Positions 13,986 through 24,106 of a stretch of 64,000 nt of DNA are shown here, in pieces. Within the stretch, counting starts at the first letter, position 1. The number at the start of each line of letters is the position of its first letter. The DNA is taken from positions 6,446,663 through 6,510,662 of the forward strand of contig NC_133221.1 in the NCBI RefSeq assembly GCF_040436345.1, in the 5' to 3' direction. The notes beneath the pieces are model-generated. The model saw nothing but the letters and a program-made list of their open reading frames with translations, was not told the DNA's origin and searched no databases. This DNA comes from Pagrus major. Its lineage: Eukaryota > Chordata > Actinopteri > Spariformes > Sparidae. Made by a program: the position numbers and the translations under genes.

Positions 13986-14179
13986 GTCCGCTGTGAAAAG
14001 AGTTTATTACGACTCTGTAGTTGTCACTTTCACTTTAAGTCAGTTGATCTTGGCTCACTAGAAATCCTTGCGAGTGTGTGTTAGGAGCCAACTCCTCCTG
14101 TCTTGTTTTAAGTGCCCTCAACTGTTAAATCAGCTGTTGTATTTGCTTTGTGAAGTAGAAAAATACCCAGATCTTCCTT

Positions 14180-15105
14180 TTCCTGAGGCCCATAGAGCAT
14201 GCGCACCACTAGCTTCCGGTGTAGCGCCCGGCTAACTTGGTTAAAATAATTTAATCATGCAGCTCTTCTAGACTTCTAGCTCAAAAAAAATTATCCACCA
14301 TTTTATAGAGGCTTCTTTCACAATGTAAGCTTATGGGAAAAAGTGTTACCTGGTGGTGTAATTACACAGTTTGGCCACTACAAAAACTGGCTTCAAAGCC
14401 TGGCGCTCCTTCTGGGGGCTTGATGCTAACTAACTCCAGGCTAATCGAAACCGGGTGAGGAGGTGGAGCACAGGTGGAGCTGAAGCAAGCCTAGTTACTT
14501 TTACAAGTTTACTGAGTGTGTTCACACATAAAGAGGAGCAAATTTCACCTCATGAGTTTGACTGCGGGTTAATTTGCCCCAAACAGCCACAATACTTAAC
14601 CTTAACTGAACATTAGCTTCAAGCTAGCAGCAAAGTTAGCACTCACCACATACTCTGTTTCTCTCTGCTGTCCTGCAGTGTCTTCTTCTCCATCTCTCCT
14701 CTGTCCAGTCATTACGTATAATACATTTCCCCTCCATTCCGCAGTCACTTTCAGCACTTTTTAATCCCAAAAGTTTAAAAAACAAACTCTATGTCCGCTC
14801 TTCGCCTCCTGGTGTTTTCCTCCAGAAGCTCCGCGCTCTGCCCGCGACTGTCTGCCGGTTAAAGCTCGTTAACAAGAGTCGCTGGTTGATCCACAACACC
14901 TGTCTGTCTCTCCTCCGGTGTGTTAGTCCAGTTAATCACACACTCAGCCGTATTATTTGTCCGATATTTGCATTAAAAATTCTCCAAACGGCATCAACAC
15001 CACAAATAAGTCCGAGGGATCAAGTTCAGTGGCTGTAATGAGAAGCGAGCAGACACCTGTCACTCAAAGCAGCCACGCCCCTAATCATGCATAACTTTAA
15101 ACCTT
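14180..15105. mobile_element. Non-autonomous teleost DNA-element cluster
   Basis: The sequence 14800-15100 is a stretch I associate with a widespread non-autonomous teleost element; telling words are gtgttagtccagttaatcac, ggctgtaatgagaagcgagc and ccacgcccctaatcatgcat. 14200-14460 (gtaattacacagtttggcca and similar) appears to be another part of the same or a nested element. There is no intact protein. Boundaries and family name are uncertain. Confidence 0.5.
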
Positions 15106-15340
<235 letters not shown>

Positions 15341-15399
15341 ACCAAAACTGTATGTAAACATGTTTATTTTTGTTGTAAAGATGGGGCATTTTAACATTG

Positions 15400-16078
15400 A
15401 CTCACTTTTGGAGCCTGTCTCAAGTGGCCATCCAAGGACCTGCAGAGCTAAGTTGCATTGTGGGTAATGTAGGCACCAGATTTGAAAAGGAAGAATAATG
15501 CGTGAAATAAAAGGTGATACCTCTGGTTCTGCTGTATTGATTTTAATCATTTGTTTTTAAACTCTCCATAAATGCTGCGTCCAAATGTCCTCACTTTACC
15601 ACATTCGCAGACTTGCAGACTTTGCGGGCGCGTCCGCGGGAAGTCAGCTAGTCTTGAGGGCCGTCCAAATTCACATTTCATCCAGTCCACAAAGGCCCTT
15701 AAGAGGACTTTCTGCAGACTTCCACATCACGATACAGAAATATGTAGAAGTAAAGGTCATAGAGCTAAGCAAACTGAATTAATTTTTGTAGTCTTACAGA
15801 CTGTCAATCAGCGGCCTATGTTTGCCGCACGCACTCGCAGACTTGATGTGATGAGCGTGAACGCGTCACAGTAAGTACGACTGTATGTTGGACCAGTGGA
15901 CGCCTACATTACCCAAACACAGCCAGTGAGTGATATCACTGGAGGCAATTTATCAGATTACCTGCAGCTTCCTCTGGAGCCACAAAAGGCTTTACGCTAC
16001 GTTTTCACATGTGCAGTAGTACTCCTCAAGACCTGTAAACACACTTTAATGTGTGAAATTGGTGGCGTTACCCTTTAA
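15400..16078. mobile_element. Foldback MITE (family A) split by an insertion
   Basis: A central left piece (15452-15490, gcattgtgggtaatgtaggc) and a right arm (15902-16078, ending aattggtggcgttacccttt) are recognisable from the family A copies. Between them, 15570-15890 is unlike family A and rich in CpG (ttgcgggcgcgtccgcggga), so another sequence has inserted or replaced the centre. The outer left arm is missing; the AT microsatellite lies just upstream. Confidence 0.65.
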
Positions 16079-18150
16079 GTTTAGGCCTACAACTACTTCT
16101 CTCTGCTTGTGTCTATGTCTATCTATTCTAGCATATACATTGTATTCCTGTAAACAGTATTTGCACATAAACGTGAAAAACACTCTGTATATTTACTTTT
16201 TTTGAGTACTTATTGGTCTACTGTTGTTCTCCATATTTAAAATCTCAGCAGCGCAACTGTTTTTATCCATTAATCAGTTGCTTTATCTTTTGTTATGCTT
16301 GTGCAAATTAATCATGTACTACACGTTTTAACATTTTGTAAAGAATCACAAGTCCTGAGTCTAATTTGTGCACAGGAAGTCGTTTTCCTCCCTTTGCTCA
16401 CGAGCTTTTGATCTGCCAACTCCTCTACTCATCAGTTTATCTGAGCCATGTGAGGTTTTGTTAGCTTGCTGAATAATCAGTTACAAAAATAACTGTGTGG
16501 GAAGTGAACTAATTTGTTTAGTTAAAAAAAAGCAAACATTTGGGAGGGCTAAAAGGCATTTGTTACAAACAGTACAATCAGATACATGTCAGAAAGATTT
16601 TAACTTGACTTAAGTATAATTGTGAGGTTCTTCACTTTAGTTCAGAGGTTATTATTGACATGTTTTTGACAGCTGCAGTTACAATCTACGTTTCAGTTTC
16701 ATAGTTTAAACACACATGATAGGGTTATAAAATACAATGCATCCGACTTCTGTGACCCCTTAAAAACAGGTTGTGTCTAGTTTGGGCCCCTTATCATGTT
16801 TAAAATGATAGCAGTTCCAGCAAAGATACAGCTACATAGATGATTTCAACTGTCCAAGACACAAAGAGGTAAAATTAAAACAATATGTCTCGGCCTGACT
16901 CCAAGGTTGAGATCCACTGAGCTAAACCACCTGAGGGTGTGTTAAGTAACTTAAACAAGCTCTACTTTACGTTGATAAATAAGTATTGACAACTTATTAA
17001 TGTATCTAATATTCCAGTCAATGCTCATTGTTCTATAGAACAAATACCTTTTGCTATGACTTGCACTTTTGTAGTGTAGCCTTTTAAATGCAGCACTTTC
17101 ATTTTCATTATTGGTAGAAAGGATTTCAATACTTCTTCCACCACTGGTAAAATCAGTGTAGTAATATATTGGTTGAAATCTTAATTGAAAGTGTCCTGTC
17201 TGTATTCTAAAAGGAATAAAAACAAATTTTCAGTTTGAATTAAAATCTTCGGTCCAAACAAAAGCCCAGACTTGTTTGTCTCAGTCTGTCATAGTTTTTG
17301 TTTCTTTTTAGCTTTCCTAATTATAATACCTTTAGTCTGAGGCATGGCTGAAACAATATTTCCACAGATTAAGAAGACGACACGTAAACACTCTGAAAAT
17401 CTTAGACACATGTAGCTCAGTCACTCCGTCTCTAATCAAAGATTCATTTTCTCTCTTTTTCATTTTGTTTGTTTGTTTGCAGTTTGTAAACATATTGATC
17501 AGTAACAGACGGTACAAATTTTACCAACATGGTTTGATGGGGTTAAGTTGGTAGAAATAATGAAGATATGGATGTATTGTACATATATTGACTTATCGAT
17601 ATATGGACATGACCTCGACCATTTTCACTGACCTTGATATTGCCTGTTGTGTTAACATGCAACTTTTGTTAACGGGAGTCGAGAGTGCATTTTATCCATT
17701 GTTTAGGTTGTGTGGTTGTCATGTTATATTTTGTTAGCACATTATGTTTGTTTCTTGTCTTTCATGTCTGAATACATTGAATAATTAAAAGCTCACTGCT
17801 CTTTGAAGTACTATGCCATTATATTATTATATCAGTGGCAGAAAATGGTCTTAAAATGATAAAAAATATTGTTACAGTCCTTGAAAGGGCAACCACAAAA
17901 GTCTGAATTAAGGTCACTGAATACTTGGAAAGACTTCATGCAAAGACAGCACAGTACACTGATGTGCCAAAGAGAGACATTTACTACATTTCATCCTACC
18001 TGAATGGTAGTCAGAGTGATTTCAGAGATGAGACAAGTTCTTGTAAAATACTACAGTTGTTTTGTTCCTCATTGTTTTTACTTCAGTTTGATCAACAGAG
18101 GGAGAAAAACATTAAATAACAGACCAATTGAAATATGTTGGGATTATGTG
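16079..18150. other. Intergenic DNA, nothing recognised
   Basis: Two kilobases of AT-rich sequence downstream of the PFDN4 3' end. Open frames are short and featureless. I see no repeats beyond poly-T and GTTT runs. Confidence 0.5.
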
Positions 18151-18152
18151 CA

Positions 18153-18158
18153 TTTATT
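18153..18158 (-). terminator. PFDN4: PFDN4 poly(A) signal
   Basis: TTTATT on the plus strand is AATAAA on the coding strand, 234 bases past the stop codon. Cleavage would be expected near 18130-18143. No nearer canonical signal was seen. Confidence 0.6.
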
Positions 18159-18391
18159 TAATCTCCACATCTTTACCTTTGTCGTCCTTGTGAATTTGTT
18201 TGTTTGCCGAGTCTAAACTGAAGACAGATACATCACGTGAGTGTAAAAAGAAGCCAAAAGCTGCAAATCTAAGCCATTCATGCCGTTCGTCCTACTTGAT
18301 GTTTTGTTTGGCAAACGCTCTGTGGATCCGACACGAGAGCAGAAAGAAAAAAAGTCCACGTCGGGGCAGCTGTCAATGTCCATTTCACTGC

Positions 18392-21300
18392 TCAGCTTTC
18401 GTCTGCCTCCAGGTTTATGTTGTTACCAAACTTGGCGTAGAGCTGGACCTTCAGATCACCCAGCACTTGCTGTATCGCTGTCACTCGGTCCTCAAGGCCT
18501 TTGACCTCCTGCTCCAGTGCTTCCTGATCACAGAACATGGAAACTCAAATTACATATCAACCACTACAATATCTACACATGTAGCAGGACATTTCCTTCA
18601 ACAGGTTTTAATACACTGCTCCTACTAGGCGACTCAGAAACTCACACTTTAATGGCAAGTTAAATCAGTATGCATATCAGTCTGCACTTAATTATAATCA
18701 GCAGTTATTTATGGGTTGAAAAGTGAGCCGTTCTCCACATATTTGTCATTCAGTGTGTGTAGCAGACTGCTCCACATCAATCAGTACCGGCCTGCGCAGG
18801 GTGCTTTGTTGGGTGATGAAACAGCAGCAAACACAAGGACAAATAGGAAGATCCTGAAGTGACAGACGGGAGGGACGAGATCTAATCTGAAGTCCCTCGT
18901 GGTCAGTGTCTGCCCTCGCTATGTTTTAGCGGCTATAAAGCCCTGATTCTACCTGGCTCGTTTCCCAAGGTGCACCAAGGAGGATCTCACCCGCCCCTTT
19001 TGTGTCACCTGCCATCTGGCCAAACAATGCCATCAGACTCAGAGGCCTGAGCTTGAACCAGCCTGGGGGGAGGAGTGGTGCTGTTGCCTTTCTGTACAAT
19101 CCCGATGCACTGCTTTGGAAAGTTTCTCACTTCTACAGAGCTCTGGAACAACTATCATTGCACATTAACTTAAAGTCATAGTTCTCCATTTGCTGAGAGT
19201 TTGAGGAGAAGATCGATAGAACGCTCAGAGTCTTGTTGTTGTCACCCTGAGGTTGGCAGGCAACCAGTGGAGACTCCATGAAATCACTACGTCTGATCGA
19301 GTATAGTCCAACATCTAACACTGTGTAAAACCACAACTTCATTCGTCATTTTTACACTTGTTTTTTGTACAAATTAAACAAGATAAAACATGTTAAGGAG
19401 CTCTAAGCGCACTGGTAGGCTGATTTAGTTACCTTTAGACAACGCCAGGCTAGCTGTAGCGAGGCTAACAGGCTGTAGCTTTATAAGTACTGTACAGACA
19501 TAAGAGAGGTATCAACCTTCTCATCTAACTCTTAGCAAGAAAGCAAATTTCCCAAAATGTTGGACAATTTCTTAAAACTATTTAAGAACACATTCTGCAG
19601 CATCAGTAAATATGGTCTGATAATCAGAATGAAAATATTTTTGATACATCTAAACTTTGTGATTCCTGCTGAACAAACACTTGGAAAGCTGCTGAACTTT
19701 CTCTTACAAATTTATATCTGTACGTCGATTGGAACAAATTTGGGCTTTGCGTTGATCATTATATGTTAAATTCTCCTCAACAGTCTTTTAACTCAGTGGG
19801 GTTCTCTCACTGATGATTACAAGTACAAATACTGAAGAGTATTTTAAGGTATTTCAGAAAACCTACCTTTGCAGCCTCCAGCATCTCTTGTGTTTCTTCC
19901 TGCGAGTGGCTGACGAAGACGTTGCCGATTTGATAGGGGATCAATAGAGCGTCGTCGTCTAACATCATAAGGTCATCGCTGGCATCCTGTAAGTTCTGCA
20001 GCGATTTCTGTATGGAGACATAGGCAGACCATTGAAAAGTCTCAATCAGGCCTGTTAACGAAATAGTTTTGATAATTTGGCAGCTGCACTGGTCTTTAGA
20101 CAACATTCAACTACGACTCGTCTGAACAAATTAGGTTTCAGTGGAATCGGTCAGTGTCGATTCAACTTTGCCGCACAATTTTCAAAAGGTAGTAAATTGT
20201 GGCTCTGATGATTTATCACCATTTCCACTGCATTTAATCTTTACAACATTACAGAGTTTCCTTGATCCACTTTAAGTTATTTGTCCATTGTTTAACTCCC
20301 TTTCCAGTGGGAATTAGGAAAGGTGGTTGCAGAAAGACCGAATGTCTTTGTCAGTATTGCTTTTCCTAGAATTTTCATCTTTTAAGTCATTCATTTACAA
20401 CAACACATGAACAACAGAACTGGGGAGCCTACTTCTTATGATCGTCCAGATGTAAATAGATGGAGAGGGCAGGTGGTCACAAATTACAAACAGGATCAAA
20501 TAAAATCCGATCTCAGTGGTTTTAGATTCTCAGTCCATTTAGTCCAGATCCGATAAAACTTTTCTTTTTGCACTCTGAGGGAAAATGATAACTTTTCCAT
20601 AATGTAGATCTCATGTACAATATCAAACCATTCCTCGGTGGTGGGTGGATCTACTTTTAACCATTTTCTTTTTTTTACGTGCTGTCAATAGCATACCGAG
20701 TCATTTTTTGTCATTAATATTCCAATTTTCAAACAATTTATTGCCCATGTACATAGTTTCACATCTGAAAGGAATGTTTACTCTTAATATATTATTTGTA
20801 TGTTTATGGATCTCTTCCCAGTAAGCTCTAATAACCTGGCAACTCCAGAAAATATGAAAGTGACTGACTAGGAGTGCCAGCTGAACTCTTGCCATATGTT
20901 CGACCCCGGTGAGATCCACTGTGGATCCTCCAGCACTTCTTTGAAATCATTCAACAGAAGATCATTTGAATCCTCATGACAGTCAGACTGTTGTGACAGA
21001 CTGCTAGCAACATTATCTTATGTAAGTCAGTTAGTAATCACAGTATCACAGCTGGAGTGAACACAGTTATTGCTCCCATCCACCATGATTGTCCACAACA
21101 GTTCTTGACCACACAGTGAACCTTGAGAGTGTGAGTGTGTGTGTGATGTGACTGCTTACTTACTTTCTTTGCCTCTATTTCATTCTTCAGCTCTGTCACC
21201 CGATTCGTGTTCCTGGCGAATTTATTGATCTTCTGCTGGTCCTCAAACGTCACATTCACATCTTCAACTGCCTGCAAACGGGAGGAAATCGATCAAAATG

Positions 21301-21768
21301 ACATGTAGCTAACATCAGTTGAACCGAACATAGCAACAACAAAAAAAAGCCTGCTGATTAGCTAACATGAGCTAGGAAGCTATGGTCAGTTTGAGCAGCG
21401 TCTGTCAAACAGCACAGGCCCTCGTATTGCTAGTTATGATCCCCATCATCTGCTGCAGTCTCGGGTGTCTCTGTCATCTGGTGTCCGGATAAATCTGGCT
21501 AGCTAGCGCGTTAGCTAGCTAGCTAGCTAGCATGTAGCGGTAGCTTGCTGCCATCACTAACATGAGCTGCACGAGGGTGTGACCACGACTTTAAGCGTTA
21601 AATCTCACTAACACGAGAAGCAACTGTGAGTAATTTTCCCCCCCACGCATTTATCTCAGCCGGTTTTCACTGCAGCCCCACATGAAACAGCAACGAGGTG
21701 GCTCGAAGACGAAATATCATTTCTTGTGATTTTTAACTTACTACAGGTCCCTTCATGGTGGCGGCCAT
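18392..21768 (-). CDS. PFDN4: Prefoldin subunit 4, complete, four exons
   Basis: Prefoldin is a cytosolic hexameric co-chaperone that captures nascent actin and tubulin and hands them to the CCT/TRiC chaperonin; subunit 4 is a beta-type subunit. Coding exons on the minus strand are 21742-21768, 21164-21271, 19867-20007 and 18392-18523. All junctions are phase 0 with GT/AG ends. They join to 135 residues, against 134 in human. Visible signatures are the start MAATMKG, then VEDVNVTFEDQQKINKFARN, the central IPYQIGNVFVSHSQEETQEML and the C-terminus AKFGNNINLEADES. The outer parts (residues about 20-45 and 90-125) are heptad-like coiled-coil helices flanking the beta hairpin. Intron 2 holds an L1 fragment and intron 3 a MITE. 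The gene diverges from BCAS1, whose start is 2.3 kb away. Identity is very secure by recalled family sequence. Confidence 0.97.
19346..19566 (-). mobile_element. Half copy of teleost MITE (family D) in PFDN4 intron 3
   Basis: Words such as gtaggctgatttagttacct, gccaggctagctg, ggtatcaaccttctcatcta and caaatttcccaaaatgttgg match one half of family D, seen also at 35895 and 37169. The other half is absent. Confidence 0.65.
20390..20940 (-). mobile_element. 5'-truncated L1-type LINE, ORF2 C-terminus
   Basis: On the minus strand the translation carries the fragments HIFWSCQVIRAYWEEIHKHT, IPFRCETMYMGN, WLKVDPPTTEEWFDIVHEIY, IMEKLSFSLRVQKEKFYRIW and TKWTE. These are the typical C-terminal end of L1-family ORF2 reverse transcriptases in fish, in the right order. 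The first part is separated from the second by a stop codon near 20701 and a frameshift, so it is inactive. Only about 170 residues remain, the usual 5' truncation. It sits in intron 2 of PFDN4 in the sense orientation of that gene. The stretch from about 20300 to 20440 may be its 3' UTR. Confidence 0.85.
21499..21535. repeat. (GCTA)n tetranucleotide repeat
   Basis: The sequence ggctagctagcgcgttagct followed by further TAGC units forms a perfect palindromic tetranucleotide run in PFDN4 intron 1. Confidence 0.9.
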
Positions 21769-21772
21769 CTTG
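21761..21772 (-). promoter_or_regulatory. PFDN4: TISU/YY1-like element over the PFDN4 start codon
   Basis: Read on the minus strand this is CAAGATGGCCGC, one base from the TISU consensus SAASATGGCGGC and overlapping a YY1-type core. Such elements mark housekeeping genes with very short 5' UTRs and serve both in transcription and in start-codon choice. No TATA box is seen just upstream. The role is inferred from the motif and its exact placement on the ATG. Confidence 0.6.
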
Positions 21773-21799
21773 GCTTCCTCGACTGCACAAAGGCAGAGG

Positions 21800-23060
21800 G
21801 ACTCAACGCGACGATATGACCACACTGCCACCTAGCGGGCAGGAAAGCCTCGAGTTTTTCCTTAAATACAGGTATTAAACCTAATTTAGTCAGTTTTTTT
21901 CCATTTAATAGTTCAATTTGAGTTTTGATCGATCCAACACATGCTTTAAAACCAAATCAGGTAATGTATCATGGCCTCAGATACGACCCTGAACGTGACT
22001 CTGCTTCATACACTCAGCTAACATGTTTTTATCCTTTTTCTCTCCATAAGTGAGAATTCAACCCTGTATAATTATTCATCTCAAGAAAAAAATGTGCAGC
22101 ACTGCTCACAATATGTCAAACTAGTTGTTATATTAAACCGGAACTGCTGCTCTGTAAATATTTCTCCAGCAAACAGTGCTGCACCCAAGATCAAATATTT
22201 GCATAAATTCATCTGCAAAGCTGGAGTTACGTTTAATCTGATTCAGAGCGGCTGCAGAAGCTATAAATGGATCTAATGCCACAACACAGACAGGGGTATA
22301 ACCTTGAGAGATCATTCTGACCTCAGTTTAACCGTCTGATCTGTTATTCCCTCCAACTCGTGGCCTTTTCGTGTTTTTGTCACTAATAAAACTAGTGGGC
22401 TGCCACGCGTTGGTACATCATAAAGAGTTTGCTTGAGGTCTCTCAGCTGCAGGCCCTTTGCATGAAGTCAGAAGTGCACAGTCCCAACCAGGGGGAATCC
22501 AACTCCCACCTCAATGTGCAGGCTATAGGCTACAATCGGGACATTGTGCCCGTGGATTCCAAGCCCTGTCATAATGCATTCGATAAGCGCTGCACATTTA
22601 TAAACACAATTTTTATCTGCAGTCGTTTACGGTGAAACGCAATCAGATCAGTTTGTGCTTCGATTTGCACGAAGAAGCTTAGATTCTTAGAGGCTCCGAA
22701 GAATAAAACTAAATGAGTGTTGAGGAGCTTTTTGTCGGCTCACAAAAGGAACAAATTATCAATAAAGATGTGAGAAACAAAAGAGGGAAGAGATCAGCTG
22801 ATGAACTAAAGTTAGCTTGCCTTTGATCCCTGAACGTCTCAAAGACAGCGTGGAAGTGTTTAAAGACAGCCAAATTGACACGACTCAGTGGGAGCCTTTA
22901 AAGACAGATGATTCAATTACAGAGCTCTTTGTTTGTCCTGATTAACTGTGATAATGGAGCAGATACTCATTCTTTGCAACACAAAAAACGCTTCTTCAAT
23001 GAGATAATATCAAAGCAAAACAGCTGATATTACAAGTCATTATTATCAATAAACTCTGAA
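21800..23060. other. Divergent intergenic interval PFDN4-BCAS1, first part
   Basis: There is no gene in this stretch. In particular I find no trace of cytochrome P450 exons (no heme-binding FxxGxRxCxG motif in any frame), although CYP24A1 lies here in human. A short open frame at 22429-22635 has no family features. Confidence 0.55.
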
Positions 23061-23069
23061 TCTGAATCT

Positions 23070-23397
23070 TTAAAGGGACACTATGTTGTTATGGTGAAAT
23101 TCAATCTGAGAATTTTAATATTTATAATATCAAGGAGGTAATAATACAAATAAGAAATATTTATTTTTTCCATAACTGAATAAACAAGCTGTTCTCAGAG
23201 GGAAATAAGGTCCCCAGAACACTGTTTGAGGCTGGAAAGGTGGCAGGGTCCGCCACATATAAACAAAGTAGAACAGCATGAAATTGTGTTGTTCTTTAAG
23301 GTCAGTTTGTTTATTCAGTTTATTCAGTCATGAAAACAGAGAGAGTTTGTTTATATAGTTTGTTTAGGCATAAAAAAAACTACATAGTGCTCCTTTA
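23070..23397 (+). mobile_element. MITE family B, full copy
   Basis: The ends are inverted: the left reads TAAAGGGACACTATGTTGTT and the right ACTACATAGTGCTCCTTTA. The interior is non-coding and includes gaataaacaagctgttctca, ggtggcagggtccgccacat and gtgttgttctttaaggtcag. Four other copies occur in this window (32448, 44362 reversed, 46546, 55350). About 320 bases. Confidence 0.85.
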
Positions 23398-23816
23398 AAA
23401 AAATCCTTGATCAACATTGATATAAAAGCATCACCTAAATTAAAGTATTGCTGAAAGTTTTCCCTTCAAAACCAAAATAACCAGGTTACTAAGTGCTGAC
23501 ATATTTATTTTTGTTTTGACAGTGTGGAGGTGTGCCAGGCCAATATCCTTAATGCACATCCTGCTACATCCCAGCTACATCTGTCAACAAACACTGCACT
23601 GCACCGCCTTATCATAGTGTGACTGAGTGGAGTGTAACTTCATTCTGATGTCGTCGGGGCATTTTCAGACAAGAGAGATTACCATGAGCTAATCATGTGC
23701 CTTTGCTAAAGGGCACTAACACTGTGTTGGGCGGACGGCGGGCTGTGCACTGGAGGAAATCCAATTGATTACCTGAAAACAGTCCCACCCATTTTTAAAG
23801 CACACATAAAGTAGCC

Positions 23817-23936
23817 TGTTAACAATAGGCTATATACACAGTTGGGCAGGAGCAGCAAATCCATCTCACTGACAGAGTGACATTTTTTTTCTTAAGGAGG
23901 ATATCACTCTCTTGACCTGCGGAGAAGTGTGACAAG
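23817..23936 (+). promoter_or_regulatory. BCAS1: BCAS1 promoter and non-coding exon 1
   Basis: TATATA at 23831-23836 predicts a transcription start near 23860. A non-coding first exon then ends at 23936 in front of GTAAGATA. Immediately before the TATA box is AACAATAG (23821-23828), a good SOX-type site. That would fit a gene expressed in myelinating glia, where SoxE factors act, but this is inference from one motif. The 5' UTR continues in exon 2 from 24060. Confidence 0.55.
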
Positions 23937-24106
23937 GTAAGATATTTGAATGATATGTGAAGTTAAGACAGTTTTGTAATCACATAAAGCAGTTTGTGGT
24001 TATTTTCTGCTTTTAAAACACAGCTAAACAAAAGTATGTTTCTGTTTGATTTCTTTCAGTTGAACCGGAGCTGAACGCCTGTGTCTGTAGGGCTCAACTG
24101 GGAAAA

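Noticed and set aside
22429-22635. 68-codon frame in the PFDN4-BCAS1 interval, tested as a CYP24A1 relic
   Set aside because: It shows no P450 helix I, ExxR or heme-ligand motif; nothing ties it to CYP24A1.
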